NCBI RefSeq assembly: GCF_036812735.1
Contig: NZ_CP117523.1
Coordinates: 1,302,001-1,366,000 of the forward strand
Direction: 5' to 3'
Source: Terrisporobacter glycolicus ATCC 14880 = DSM 1288
GTDB taxonomy: Bacteria; Bacillota; Clostridia; Peptostreptococcales; Peptostreptococcaceae
DNA: 64,000 nt
This document shows, in pieces, positions 1 through 10,150 of the stretch. The position numbers and the translations under genes were made by a program. How positions within the stretch are numbered: position 1 is the stretch's first letter; each line of letters begins with the position of its first letter. Under the pieces are notes generated by a model that was not told where the DNA came from, did not search any database, and saw only the letters and a program-made list of their open reading frames with translations.

Positions 1-162
1 TTTAATCTTCTTATAAAGAGGTATTCTAAATTTTAACTTTCTAAAAAATTTTTGTATAGGATGATTTTGCTTTTCTAAAACAGTTACAATTTTATTATCA
101 ACCTCGTAATCTATATTATTTGAAATTTTAAATATTAATTTTAAAGCATCCTCGTTATTCAT
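1..162 (-). CDS. PqqD-like protein, N-terminal part (cut by window edge)
   Basis: An open frame reads on the minus strand from an ATG at 162-160 to the window edge, about 54 residues with no stop. Its ATG shares bases with the TAA stop of the peptide transporter upstream (TAATG), so the two are translationally coupled. The visible end, with FRIPLYKKIK, resembles the start of the PqqD domain in firmicute PqqD-like proteins, which continue with a LDEYGS-type motif. That continuation lies outside the window, so the family call is inference. PqqD domains bind peptides for radical-SAM maturases, but such proteins next to OPT transporters have no settled role. Confidence 0.5.
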   Translation of the reverse strand, partial: MNNEDALKLIFKISNNIDYEVDNKIVTVLEKQNHPIQKFFRKLKFRIPLYKKIK

Positions 163-2090
163 TATTCCTCATCCTTAACCTTTGACTTTAGGATAGGTAT
201 AATTGTAAGTACTATTAAGACAACTAATAATAAGGCAGCCATACCATTTCCAGCAGCAAATCCAGTAGGAGCATTTCCGCCAACTACACCAGTTACTTGA
301 CATATTATACCAATAAGTCCAAGTATAGAACCACCAGCAACTAAACCAGAAGATAAACTTATACCATTACTAACTTTAACTTCTTTATCTTTTTCGCCTT
401 TGGATGTTTTTTCAACAAATACACGGATTAAAGCTCCTACTAAGATTATAGAAGTAGTTGCAACTGGTAAGTAGAATCCTATAGCAACTGTCATTATAGG
501 TAAATCTAATAAGTATAGAACTATTGCCATAAATACACCAACTACAATCATAACCCATGGTAATTGGCCAGACATTATACCTGAAGTAAGCGTAGACATT
601 AAGTTAGCTTGAGGTAGAGCAAATGGAGGGTTATCACCAGTTATTTTTAATTGATCTGTTAATAAAACTATAACAGCAACAACAACTATAACACCAACAA
701 TACTTGCTATTGTAAAATAACGTTGCATTTCGTTTTTGTTACCACCTATAACATAAGTAACTTTTTGAGATTGACAGTATCCACCAGCAATAGCTATTGA
801 AACAACTATAAATGAGCCAAATAAAAGTAAAGATTTATTATCAACTGTAGAAGTCCATCCCATAATTACAAATACTAAAGTAACTATAACTAAAGAAGCT
901 ATTGTCATACCAGACACAGGAAGGTTAGATGTTCCTATAGTTCCTGTTAATCTACCAGCAACTATAACGAATAATAAAGATAAGATAAATGATAATATAG
1001 CTCCTATAATAGCCATTAAAATGCTTCCAGAAATAATAAATGAAGCAATAAACCCAATAATAACTCCACCTATTAAAATTAATAATTGAGTAGAAGAACC
1101 GTCACCTTTAGTAGCAGTAGCTCTTGCTTTAGCAGTTTCTTTTACTGAAGCAATTATAGTTGGTATAAGTTTTATAGCGCCAATTATACCACCACATAAC
1201 ATCATACCTGCACCTATGTATTTAACATAAGCACTAGAAATATCTGCAACAGCCATTTGATTTACTGCTAATGAAGCGTTGTTCCATACCATGATACCGT
1301 CTCCTGCCATCTCAGTGAAGTAACCAAGTAATGGAGTAATACCAAATACTGATAGTATAGAGCCAGCAAACATTGTTAAAGAAACATCAAGACCTACTAT
1401 GAATCCAATACCTAATAATAGTGGATTAACTTCCAAATCAAATTTCCACTTATACCAAGATTTACCTGAAAAAGACATTACGTTGTTTGTTATATTTAGA
1501 AAAGCACTTGTTAGTGTATTTAAAGCACCACCTATAACAAATCCAACACCCATGTATTTTATAGAATCTCCACCACTATCTGAAGCTACCAAAGTTTCAG
1601 ATATAGCCATAGACTCAGGGTAAACAAGTTGACCATGTTGATCAATAATTAAGTAATTATAAACCAGTGAAGCTATACCTATACCAAATAACACACCGCC
1701 AACACCAACAGCAAGGCCTTCTAAGAAAGAAACTTCACTACCAATTAATATAACAGATGGTAATACAAATATAAGACCACTGGCAACAGATTCACCACCA
1801 CTTGACATACCTTGAATTAAGTTTTTGCCAAGTATGCCTTTTTGTTTTGCAAAAATAGCAACAAAGGCTGAACCTATAATTGCACCAGGAATTCCGGCAG
1901 CAACAGTAAGACCTGCTTTCATACCGGAGTATGCGGTAGAAGCTGAAAATATTGCAGCAAAAACAATACCAATAATAAGTACAGCAGCATTTCCACCAGT
2001 TCTTGACTTATCAGTAATATATGGAACGTAGTCCTTTCCAGCTACACCTCCATAAGCCTCTTTTGGTAATTTTTTGTTCAAATTACACAC
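162..2090 (-). CDS. OPT/YSL-family oligopeptide transporter
   Basis: A 642-residue integral membrane protein with roughly 14-16 hydrophobic segments across its length, typical of the bacterial OPT family (proton-coupled uptake of oligopeptides or metal-ligand complexes). The N-terminal part has the glycine-rich helix with SASTAYSGMKAGLTVAAG, and residues 90-100 carry the GMSSGGESVASG turn, both usual in this family. The start follows AGGGGGTG closely. The downstream coupled ORF is PqqD-like. The substrate cannot be read from sequence; peptides are the usual assignment. Confidence 0.88.
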   Translation of the reverse strand: MCNLNKKLPKEAYGGVAGKDYVPYITDKSRTGGNAAVLIIGIVFAAIFSASTAYSGMKAGLTVAAGIPGAIIGSAFVAIFAKQKGILGKNLIQGMSSGGESVASGLIFVLPSVILIGSEVSFLEGLAVGVGGVLFGIGIASLVYNYLIIDQHGQLVYPESMAISETLVASDSGGDSIKYMGVGFVIGGALNTLTSAFLNITNNVMSFSGKSWYKWKFDLEVNPLLLGIGFIVGLDVSLTMFAGSILSVFGITPLLGYFTEMAGDGIMVWNNASLAVNQMAVADISSAYVKYIGAGMMLCGGIIGAIKLIPTIIASVKETAKARATATKGDGSSTQLLILIGGVIIGFIASFIISGSILMAIIGAILSFILSLLFVIVAGRLTGTIGTSNLPVSGMTIASLVIVTLVFVIMGWTSTVDNKSLLLFGSFIVVSIAIAGGYCQSQKVTYVIGGNKNEMQRYFTIASIVGVIVVVAVIVLLTDQLKITGDNPPFALPQANLMSTLTSGIMSGQLPWVMIVVGVFMAIVLYLLDLPIMTVAIGFYLPVATTSIILVGALIRVFVEKTSKGEKDKEVKVSNGISLSSGLVAGGSILGLIGIICQVTGVVGGNAPTGFAAGNGMAALLLVVLIVLTIIPILKSKVKDEE

Positions 2091-2379
2091 CCCCTTATTT
2101 TGTTAAATAAATTGTAGCACAGGAAAATTAATATCTTTGTTAAATTAATATACATATAACGACAAAAATATATAAAATTTTTTTTGTGGATAATATAAAA
2201 AATAATTAGCTTGTCATAATCAAGATTATTGTGTAGATATATGCAAGAAAAAAATTTAACACACAAATAAATACAAAGAATTTAATTTATTATTGAAGAT
2301 AATTTAAAAAATCAGTTTTAGTCAAATATAATTATAATAAAATAAAAAGGATATGCATTAAAAGCAGACCATCTTATTT

Positions 2380-2799
2380 CTAATCTATGATTAAATCATT
2401 AATAATAATCTTAGGAACATGATGAGTTTTATCATCTTCTATAATAACTTTATGGGCAGGTTTTCCAATAGCAAGAGCTATATGTATTAAATAATCACCA
2501 GATAAAATAGGGTCTGTTAAAGTACATTCCTTAGAAACTATAAAAATAATACCAGTAGGTCTTTCACCTTCCGTTGGACCATTCCAATCTTTTAAATATG
2601 TATCCAATGTAAGATAAGGATAAATTTCCTTTAAAATATCTTCTTTATATACGGTAATGAACCTTAAATATTGACCATTTTTACCACAAGAAGAAAATCT
2701 AGCTAGCTCTATTAGTTCTACTAAATCATTTCTTTTCAACTTATAACTTTCATTAAAAACCATGTAACTTCTGCTTTTTTTAACTAAATCTCTTATCAC
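2380..2799 (-). CDS. Nitroreductase-family protein with internal deletions (probably non-functional)
   Basis: The 139-residue protein starts like an FMN-dependent nitroreductase (MIRDLVKKSRSY, then ELARFSSCGKNGQ) and ends like one (ALAIGKP, then HHVPK). Complete relatives are about 170-200 residues. The middle that normally holds the QSILLGATEKGLGG-type helix and strand, part of the flavin and dimer fold, is missing: residue ~101 (SGDYL) jumps to the ALAIGKP strand. A second shorter loss precedes HHVPK. The frame stays open, so this may be a recent in-frame decay product. Upstream spacing and a GGGGTG Shine-Dalgarno are intact. Family is fairly sure; loss of flavin binding is inference. Confidence 0.65.
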   Translation of the reverse strand: MIRDLVKKSRSYMVFNESYKLKRNDLVELIELARFSSCGKNGQYLRFITVYKEDILKEIYPYLTLDTYLKDWNGPTEGERPTGIIFIVSKECTLTDPILSGDYLIHIALAIGKPAHKVIIEDDKTHHVPKIIINDLIID

Positions 2800-2888
2800 A
2801 ATATCACCCCTAAATTTATATGATAATTATAGTTTATTACACTAATGTACTGTAAGGAGATACATGAAGTATTATGTAATAGATTTCG

Positions 2889-2918
2889 TTGACCTATGAA
2901 CAAAGTGAATTTTATGGT
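2889..2918 (+). promoter_or_regulatory. Candidate sigma-A promoter for topB
   Basis: TTGACC at 2889-2894 and TATGGT at 2913-2918 with an 18-base spacer, about 75 bases upstream of the topoisomerase ATG. The -35 is good and the -10 weak, so this is tentative. Confidence 0.35.
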
Positions 2919-2994
2919 AAAATTATTAGTTATAAAGATAAAGATATATATAACATATTATTTTAAAATGTATTTAAAATAAGAAAGGATTAAA

Positions 2995-5112
2995 ATGAAA
3001 AAAATATTAGTATTAGCAGAAAAACCTTCAGTTGGAAGAGATATTGCTAGGGTATTAAATTGTAATAAAGATAAAAATGGATATATAGAAGGAAATAAAT
3101 ATATAGTAACTTGGGCCTTAGGACATCTTGTAACACTTGCAGATCCTGAAAGTTATGGAGAAAAATATAAGTCTTGGAAAATGGAAGATTTGCCAATAAT
3201 TCCTTCTAAACTAAAAACAGTAGTTATTAAAAAAACATCTAAACAGTTTAATACAGTTAAAGCTCAGTTAAATAGAGACGATGTTTGTGAAATAGTTATA
3301 GCAACAGATGCAGGGAGAGAAGGAGAACTTGTTGCCAGATGGATAATAGAAAAAGCTCATGTTAAAAAGCCTATTAAACGTCTTTGGATATCATCAAGTA
3401 CAGATAAAGCAATTAAAGAAGGTTTTGAAAAATTAAAAGATGGAAGACAGTATAATAATTTATATTATTCAGCAATAGCAAGGGCAGAAGCTGACTGGAT
3501 TGTAGGGATAAATGGGACTCGTGCTCTTACTACAAAATATAATGCTCAGCTATCTTGTGGTAGAGTTCAAACTCCAACACTTGGAATGATTTTAAAAAGA
3601 GAAGAAGAAATAAGAAGATTTGTACCAAAGGAGTATTATTCTATAGATATTTCTACTAAAAAAGGTAGTTCTAATTTTAAGATGAATTGGATAGATAAAA
3701 AAAACAACACTACTTCTTTTAACGAAGAGAAAATAGAAAATATAGCAAAAAAATTAAATAATAAAGAAATAAAAATTATAGATGTTAAAAAAGTAGATAA
3801 GAAAAGATATTCTAAACCACTATATGATTTGACCGAATTACAAAGAGACGCAAATAAAAAATTTGGTTTCTCAGCAAAAGAAACATTATCAATAATGCAA
3901 AAGTTATACGAACACCACAAAGTTCTTACTTATCCAAGGACAGATTCTAGATATTTGACTACAGATATAGTTGAAACATTAAAGGATAGAGTAAAAGCAG
4001 TTAATGTAAGTGATTATTCTAAAGTTTGTAATAAATTATTAAAAACTAATATAAAGGGAAATAAATCTTTTGTAGATAATTCTAAAGTTACTGACCACCA
4101 TGCAATAATACCAACAGAAGAAAGAATATTTCTTGGTGATTTGAGTGATAAAGAAAGAAAAGTTTATGACTTAGTAGTAAAAAGATTTTTAAGCATACTT
4201 TCTCCTCCATTTGAATATGTGGAAACGACTATTACTGGTAGTTGCGAAGGAGAAAACTTCAGAGCTAAAGGTAATAAAGTGATTAACTTAGGATTTACAG
4301 AAGGCTATGGAGATGATGAAGAAGAAAAACTAGATAGTATTCCAGAAATCTTAGTAAATGATGTATTAAAAATTGAAGAAGTGAAAATTAAAACTGGAAA
4401 AACCAATCCACCTCCATATTTAAATGAAGGAACTTTACTTACAGAAATGGAAAAAAATAATTTGGGGACAGTTGCCACTAGAGCAGATATAATCGAAAAA
4501 TTATTTAATTCTTTCTCAGTGGAAAAGAAAAATAACAAAGAAATACACATTACTTCAAAAGGTAGACAATTATTAGATTTAGCTCCTGAAAAATTAAAAA
4601 CACCGGATTTAACAGCACAGTGGGAGAAAAAACTTACAGATATATCTAATGGAAAAGCAAATAAAGAGAATTTCATTGAAGATATTAAAACTTATACAAA
4701 AGAAATAGTAAAAGATATAAATAAAAGTGATAGCAAGTTCAAACATGACAACTTAACTAAAAATAAATGTCCTAACTGTGGTAAATTTATGCTTGAAGTT
4801 AATGGTAAAAAAGGAAAGATGTTAGTTTGTGAAGATAGAGAGTGTAACACGAGAAAAACAGTATCACAAGTAACAAACTCTAGATGTCCTAATTGTCATA
4901 AAAAATTAGAACTTAGAGGAGAAGGCGAAAATAAACTATTTGCATGTGCTTGTGGATATAGAGAAAAATTATCTGCTTTTAATAAAAGAAAGCAAGAAGA
5001 AAAGCAAAAAGGATCAAAAAAAGATATACAAAAATACTTAAAAAATCAAAATAAAAAAGAAGAAAGTTTCAACAATCCATTTGCTGAAGCTTTGGCTAAA
5101 TTAAAAAAATAA
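2995..5112 (+). CDS. topB: DNA topoisomerase III (type IA)
   Basis: A 705-residue type IA topoisomerase that decatenates and relaxes DNA. The TOPRIM domain is at the N-terminus (LAEKPSVGRDIARVL, then ATDAGREGELVAR near residue 103). The active-site tyrosine lies in LTYPRTDSRYLT near residue 305. The C-terminal ~100 residues carry cysteine pairs of topoisomerase zinc ribbons (CPNCGKFM, CPNCHKKLE, CACGYR), then a lysine-rich tail. Length fits the chromosomal TopB family. The ATG is preceded by GAAAGGATT. It stands alone; the next gene is 84 bases away. Plasmid-type TopB versions exist, but no plasmid features are nearby. Confidence 0.95.
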   Translation: MKKILVLAEKPSVGRDIARVLNCNKDKNGYIEGNKYIVTWALGHLVTLADPESYGEKYKSWKMEDLPIIPSKLKTVVIKKTSKQFNTVKAQLNRDDVCEIVIATDAGREGELVARWIIEKAHVKKPIKRLWISSSTDKAIKEGFEKLKDGRQYNNLYYSAIARAEADWIVGINGTRALTTKYNAQLSCGRVQTPTLGMILKREEEIRRFVPKEYYSIDISTKKGSSNFKMNWIDKKNNTTSFNEEKIENIAKKLNNKEIKIIDVKKVDKKRYSKPLYDLTELQRDANKKFGFSAKETLSIMQKLYEHHKVLTYPRTDSRYLTTDIVETLKDRVKAVNVSDYSKVCNKLLKTNIKGNKSFVDNSKVTDHHAIIPTEERIFLGDLSDKERKVYDLVVKRFLSILSPPFEYVETTITGSCEGENFRAKGNKVINLGFTEGYGDDEEEKLDSIPEILVNDVLKIEEVKIKTGKTNPPPYLNEGTLLTEMEKNNLGTVATRADIIEKLFNSFSVEKKNNKEIHITSKGRQLLDLAPEKLKTPDLTAQWEKKLTDISNGKANKENFIEDIKTYTKEIVKDINKSDSKFKHDNLTKNKCPNCGKFMLEVNGKKGKMLVCEDRECNTRKTVSQVTNSRCPNCHKKLELRGEGENKLFACACGYREKLSAFNKRKQEEKQKGSKKDIQKYLKNQNKKEESFNNPFAEALAKLKK

Positions 5113-5196
5113 AATATTAAAGATAAAAAATGGGTAAATAATATTTGGGAAATTTTATTAAAATCTATGAAATATATGAGCAAAAGAGGTGTGAGT

Positions 5197-6972
5197 ATGA
5201 ATAATTTAAGTACAAGGGCCTTAGCTATAATAGAAATATTGAAAGAGTTAAATCATCCTGTAAGTAGTTTAGCTTTAAGTGAAGAGATTGGATGTTCAAC
5301 AAAAACAATTCAAAGTGAAATTAAAGATATTAATAAACAACTTAAGGATACGAAAATAATTTCTATTAGGGGAGTAGGTTATAAATTAGAAGGAAAAATT
5401 GATGTATCTGAATGTAATAATAATACTTTAGGAAACATAGATAGAATTGAATTTATAATTAAAACAATGCTCAACTTAAATTTACAAGAAGAAAATAGTA
5501 TTAAGTTGGAAGAGTTGGCAGATGCTATGTTTATTAGTGTTTCTTCTGTAAAAAATGACTTAAAAGAAGTAAAAGAAATTCTAAGTAAATATAATATAAA
5601 TATCGTATCTAAACATAAACATGGAATAGGTGTTGAAGCTGATGAATCAGCGATTATAAGGTGCATAATAGATTTATGTTCTAGAAAAGATAATGAATTA
5701 ATATTACAAGATTTTTTAACTGAAGATGTAAGTAATAAAATATTTAATTTGAAAAATGAAATATTAAAATACTTAAACAATGAAAAATTGATTTTAAGTG
5801 ATATAGAATTTAAAAATTTATGTAGCACAATTTTTATTAAACTGAGCATAAATAATTACAAGGATTATAATCAGTTTATTAAAGATTATATAAAAGAATA
5901 TAAAATTAAACGTGAAGCAATAATGAATGACAATGTAAATAAAGAAAAAATAACTAAAGCGATTGCTTCATTTTGTAAAAATTTAAAATTAGCTACAGCC
6001 ATAGATATTAGTAAAGATGAGTTCTTTATGGAATGCTTATATAATCATATAAATAACTTGATTAAAAAAGATAAACTTGGAATTTGCAACTATAATGTGG
6101 TAAATAATGATGTGAAAATTAAATATCCTTATGCCTATGAACTAGCCAAAATAGCTAAAAAAACTATAGAAAATGAATTGGATTTGAAAATTGGGGAGGA
6201 TGAAGTATCAAATATTGCTGTTCATGTGGGGGGAGCAGTAGAGAGATATTCAAGTAATAAAAAAAGAAAAATATTTAAGGTTATTATTGTTTGTGCATCT
6301 GGAGCTGGAACTTCTATGCTAATAAATACTAAGCTACAGCAATTATTTAAAGATAGAATAGAAATAGTAAAAATTATTCCTTCTTATTTAATTGAGTATA
6401 TAGATCCTTCTGTAGTAGATTTTTTAATATCAACAATGCCTTTGGAATACAAAAAAATACCTATTATTAATGTATCGCCATTTTTAACTGAAAAAGAAAT
6501 TAAAATAATAGAAAAATTCATGGATACAGGATATGTTTATGAAGATGTAAATGTGAAAGACTTTTTTGATAGGGAATTATATTTTACAGATTTGGATTGC
6601 AAAAATAAAGAAGAAGTTTTAGACTTCATGAGTAATTCATTATTAAAAAAGGATATTATTGATGAAGAAATGAAAAAATCCTATTTTGAAAGAGAGCAAA
6701 TTGCTACAACAGAAATAGGAAATATGGTATCAATGCCCCATGGCTCTAAAGGTAATATAAAAGAAAACAAAATAGTTGTTGGTATTTTAAAAGAACCGAT
6801 AGACTGGGAGTATGGAAAAGTTAGACTTGTAATAATGCTAGCATTAAATAACGAAAAGATACTTGATTATGAACAAGTATTTTCAAGTATTTATAATAAA
6901 TTAGACACAACATCAAAAGTGGTGAATATTTGTGAAAACAAATCTTATGAAAAGTTTATAAAACTGTTTTAA
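5197..6972 (+). CDS. PRD-containing PTS-controlled transcriptional activator (MtlR/LicR type) of the fructose operon
   Basis: 591 residues from the ATG at 5197, chosen because AAGAGGTG ends 5 bases before it; an ATG at 5167 in frame has no ribosome site. Domains in order: winged HTH (about 1-60), a second Mga-like HTH (about 80-140), two PTS regulation domains (about 165-370), an EIIB-like domain with CASGAGTS, and a C-terminal EIIA domain with the phospho-histidine in MPHGS. It lacks the BglG RNA-binding CAT domain, so DNA-binding activation by phosphorylation state is expected. Placement directly before fruK-fruA points to the fructose operon as its target; that link is inference. Confidence 0.87.
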   Translation: MNNLSTRALAIIEILKELNHPVSSLALSEEIGCSTKTIQSEIKDINKQLKDTKIISIRGVGYKLEGKIDVSECNNNTLGNIDRIEFIIKTMLNLNLQEENSIKLEELADAMFISVSSVKNDLKEVKEILSKYNINIVSKHKHGIGVEADESAIIRCIIDLCSRKDNELILQDFLTEDVSNKIFNLKNEILKYLNNEKLILSDIEFKNLCSTIFIKLSINNYKDYNQFIKDYIKEYKIKREAIMNDNVNKEKITKAIASFCKNLKLATAIDISKDEFFMECLYNHINNLIKKDKLGICNYNVVNNDVKIKYPYAYELAKIAKKTIENELDLKIGEDEVSNIAVHVGGAVERYSSNKKRKIFKVIIVCASGAGTSMLINTKLQQLFKDRIEIVKIIPSYLIEYIDPSVVDFLISTMPLEYKKIPIINVSPFLTEKEIKIIEKFMDTGYVYEDVNVKDFFDRELYFTDLDCKNKEEVLDFMSNSLLKKDIIDEEMKKSYFEREQIATTEIGNMVSMPHGSKGNIKENKIVVGILKEPIDWEYGKVRLVIMLALNNEKILDYEQVFSSIYNKLDTTSKVVNICENKSYEKFIKLF

Positions 6973-6988
6973 GCAACGGACCTAAAAC

Positions 6989-7036
6989 AGACAAGGTTAA
7001 ATTTCTCTTTTAATCAAGAGAAATTTTTTGTCTTTT
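6989..7036 (+). terminator. Intrinsic terminator between regulator and fruK
   Basis: Nested hairpin: outer arms AGACAA (6989) / TTGTCT (7028), inner perfect 11-bp stem 6999-7009 / 7016-7026 with a 6-base loop, and T-rich flanks. It separates the regulator transcript from fruKA. Confidence 0.75.
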
Positions 7037-7128
7037 TGGAGAAAGCCTTTTCATATATTATAGTCATAGGATACAAAAGTAATTTAAAGCACAAAATAAT
7101 ATATACGAAAAATAAAGGAGGAAATAAA

Positions 7129-8046
7129 GTGATATACACTGTAACCCTAAATCCGTCTATAGATTATGTTATTAATCTTGAATATTTAAATACAGGACAT
7201 GTAAACAGAGTAAATAGTGAACATGTATATCCAGGAGGAAAAGGAATAAATGTTTCAAGAATATTAAAAACTTTAGGACACGATAATATAGCTACTGGAT
7301 TTGTAAGTAATTTTACAGGAGACTTTATAATAAACTCTTTATCTGATTTAAATGTTAAATCAGATTTTATAAAATTAGATAATGGATTTACTAGAATCAA
7401 TGTAAAAATAAAGAGTGATGAAGAAACTGAAATAAATGGTGGTGGACCACATATTAGCCATGAAAAACTTAGAGAATTATTTGATAAATTAAGTAAATTA
7501 AAAGAGGACGATATTTTAGTTCTTGCTGGAAGTATTCCGTCAACTTTAAAAGAAGACTTATACGAAAGAATTATGGAACATGTAAAAGTAAATAATGTAA
7601 AAGTTGTAGTCGATGCAACTAAAAATTTACTTTTAAATGTATTAAAATATAATCCATTTTTAATAAAGCCGAATAATCATGAGCTAGAAGAAATGTTTAA
7701 TGTAAAACTAGAAAGCATAGATGATATGATAACTTATGGTAAAAAACTTCAAGAAATGGGGGCAAAAAATGTGCTAGTTTCAAGAGGAAAAGATGGTGCT
7801 CTTCTTATAACAGAAAATAAAGAAGTATTTATAAGTAATGTACCAAAAGGAAGTGTTGTAAACTCAGTTGGTGCTGGAGATTCTATGGTAGCTGGTTTTA
7901 TATCTGGATATATAAATAGCAATTCTTATGAAGAAGCTTTAAAACTAGGAGCGGCAAGTGGAAGTGCAACTGCATTTTCATCAGATTTAGCAAAGAAAGA
8001 ACTTGTTGAAGAATTAATAAAAAAAATAAATGTTGAGAGGATATAA
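7129..8046 (+). CDS. fruK: 1-phosphofructokinase
   Basis: Converts fructose-1-phosphate, made by the fructose PTS, to fructose-1,6-bisphosphate using ATP. The GTG at 7129 is chosen because AAAGGAGG sits just upstream and the protein then begins VIYTVTLNPSIDY, the canonical start of this PfkB-type family; about 305 residues. Signature motifs are GGKGINVSR near residue 38 and the anion-hole/base motif VGAGDSMVAGF near residue 250. fruA follows after 2 bases, so the two are co-transcribed and probably coupled. Confidence 0.95.
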   Translation: MIYTVTLNPSIDYVINLEYLNTGHVNRVNSEHVYPGGKGINVSRILKTLGHDNIATGFVSNFTGDFIINSLSDLNVKSDFIKLDNGFTRINVKIKSDEETEINGGGPHISHEKLRELFDKLSKLKEDDILVLAGSIPSTLKEDLYERIMEHVKVNNVKVVVDATKNLLLNVLKYNPFLIKPNNHELEEMFNVKLESIDDMITYGKKLQEMGAKNVLVSRGKDGALLITENKEVFISNVPKGSVVNSVGAGDSMVAGFISGYINSNSYEEALKLGAASGSATAFSSDLAKKELVEELIKKINVERI

Positions 8047-8048
8047 AA

Positions 8049-9998
8049 ATGAAAATAATTGATCTTATTAATAAGAACTCAGTGAAGTTAAACTTAGTTT
8101 CAAAAAATAAATCAAATGTAGTAGATGAACTAGTTGATTTAGTTAACAATAGTGGAAATTTAAACAATAAAAAAGAATATAAAGAGGCAATACTTGCTCG
8201 TGAAGAATTAAGTACTACTGCCATAGGAGAAGGGGTAGCAATTCCACATGCAAAAAACAAAGCAGTAACCAAAGCTTGTTTAGCTGCTGGTATATCAAAA
8301 GAAGGAATAGATTACGAAGCCTTTGATGATAGTTTATCTCATTTATTCTTTATGATAGCAGCACCAGACGGGGCAAACGATACTCATCTTGAAGTACTAT
8401 CAAGACTATCAACAATATTAATGGATGAAAGTTTTAGAAATGATTTAATAAATGTATCTTCAGTAGATGAATTCTTAAATTTAATAAATATAAAAGAAAA
8501 AGAAAAATTCCCAGAGGAAGAAGAAGTGGTTGTAGAAGATAAAAAATCTGACCTACCTACAATCCTAGCAGTTACAGCTTGTCCAACAGGAATAGCCCAT
8601 ACTTTTATGGCAGCAGAAAATTTAAATCAAAAGGCTGCAAATAAAGGAATAAGTATAAAAGTTGAAACTAATGGTTCAGCAGGTATTAAAAATGCTTTAA
8701 CAAAAGAGGAAATAGATAATGCAACATGTATAATCGTTGCAGCAGATAAAAATGTTGAAATGAACAGATTTAATGGAAAAAAAGTTATAATAACAAAAGT
8801 TGCTGATGGTATACATAAGGCAGACGAACTTATAGATAGAGCCGTAACAGGTGATGCACCTATTTTTCATGGCTTCCAAGTAAATGACTTAGAAGAAACG
8901 TCAAATGAAAAAGAAAGTGTAGGAAGACAATTTTACAAACATCTAATGAATGGTGTTTCTCATATGTTACCTTTTGTTGTTGGTGGAGGAATACTTATAG
9001 CGCTAGCTTTCTTATTTGATGATTATACAATAGATCCAACTAACTTTGGTATGAATACACCTCTTGCAGCATTTTTCAAAACAATAGGTGGTCAAGCATT
9101 TGGATTTATGTTGCCAGTTCTTGCTGGATATATAGCAATGAGTATAGCTGACAGACCAGGTCTTGCAGTTGGTTTTGTTGGTGGTATTATAGCAAGTGCA
9201 GGATATACTTTTAGTAATCTTATGCATTATGATGCAAAAACTGCTATAAGTGCAGGATTCTTAGGTGCATTACTTGCTGGTTTTGTTGGTGGATATTTAG
9301 TATTATTACTTAAAAAATTATTCTCATATTTACCAGATTCTTTAGAAGGAATTAAACCAGTTTTACTATTCCCAGTATTTGGGATACTTTTAATGGGATT
9401 AATAATGATAAGTATAAATCCAATAGTTGGTTCTGTAAATACAGCACTTAACAGCTTTTTAGCTTCTATGAGTGGAACTAGTAAAATATTACTTGGAACA
9501 GTCCTTGGAGCAATGATGGCAATAGATATGGGTGGGCCATTTAACAAAGCTGCTTATGTATTTGGTACAGCTCAACTTACTGTAGTAAATGCTGGTCCAG
9601 AACAATTTGCCATAATGGCAGCAGTTATGATAGGTGGTATGGTACCTCCTTTAGCAATAGCTCTTGCTACAACTTTCTTCAAAAACAGATTTAGTGAAAG
9701 TGAAAGAAAGTCAGGAATAGTAAACTATATAATGGGATTATCATTCATAACAGAAGGCGCAATTCCATTTGCAGCAGCAGATCCACTTCATGTTATACCA
9801 GCTTGTGTAATAGGTTCAGGTCTTGCTGGAGCATTATCTATGGCATTTGGATGTGGACTTAGAGCTCCTCATGGAGGAATATTTGTACTTCCAACAATAA
9901 TAAATCCTTTAATGTATCTTGTGGCATTATTAGCAGGTTCAGTAGTAGGAGCAATTTTACTAGCAATTCTAAAAAAACCACTGAATAAAGTAAAATAA
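8049..9998 (+). CDS. fruA: Fructose-specific PTS transporter, fused EIIABC
   Basis: 649 residues. EIIA at about 1-145 has its phospho-histidine in AIPHAK near residue 72. EIIB at about 170-270 has the phospho-cysteine in ACPTGIAHTFMAAE. The C-terminal EIIC membrane domain (about 295-649) has GGPFNKAAY and the TEGAIPFAAADP and GLRAPHGG motifs typical of fructose permeases. It imports fructose as fructose-1-phosphate, handed to FruK encoded immediately upstream. The A-B-C order in one chain is common in Firmicutes. Confidence 0.95.
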   Translation: MKIIDLINKNSVKLNLVSKNKSNVVDELVDLVNNSGNLNNKKEYKEAILAREELSTTAIGEGVAIPHAKNKAVTKACLAAGISKEGIDYEAFDDSLSHLFFMIAAPDGANDTHLEVLSRLSTILMDESFRNDLINVSSVDEFLNLINIKEKEKFPEEEEVVVEDKKSDLPTILAVTACPTGIAHTFMAAENLNQKAANKGISIKVETNGSAGIKNALTKEEIDNATCIIVAADKNVEMNRFNGKKVIITKVADGIHKADELIDRAVTGDAPIFHGFQVNDLEETSNEKESVGRQFYKHLMNGVSHMLPFVVGGGILIALAFLFDDYTIDPTNFGMNTPLAAFFKTIGGQAFGFMLPVLAGYIAMSIADRPGLAVGFVGGIIASAGYTFSNLMHYDAKTAISAGFLGALLAGFVGGYLVLLLKKLFSYLPDSLEGIKPVLLFPVFGILLMGLIMISINPIVGSVNTALNSFLASMSGTSKILLGTVLGAMMAIDMGGPFNKAAYVFGTAQLTVVNAGPEQFAIMAAVMIGGMVPPLAIALATTFFKNRFSESERKSGIVNYIMGLSFITEGAIPFAAADPLHVIPACVIGSGLAGALSMAFGCGLRAPHGGIFVLPTIINPLMYLVALLAGSVVGAILLAILKKPLNKVK

Positions 9999-10062
9999 GT
10001 TTACAATTTCAAATGAAATTATGGGATTGAAAATATAAAATAATTTATAATTAAAATAAGAG

Positions 10063-10086
10063 ACACCTTTTAAAAGGTGTTTTTTA
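10063..10086 (+). terminator. Intrinsic terminator after fruA
   Basis: Perfect 18-base palindrome ACACCTTTTAAAAGGTGT followed by six T, 65 bases downstream of fruA. Confidence 0.85.
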
Positions 10087-10150
10087 TTGCAAGAAAATGC
10101 ATTTATTTATATAAAATTAATATAAAAATCTTTAAAAATATAAAATTTAT

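Noticed and set aside
2078-2266. 62-residue minus-strand ORF upstream of the OPT gene
   Set aside because: Very AT-rich, no homology recognised, overlaps the OPT promoter/leader.
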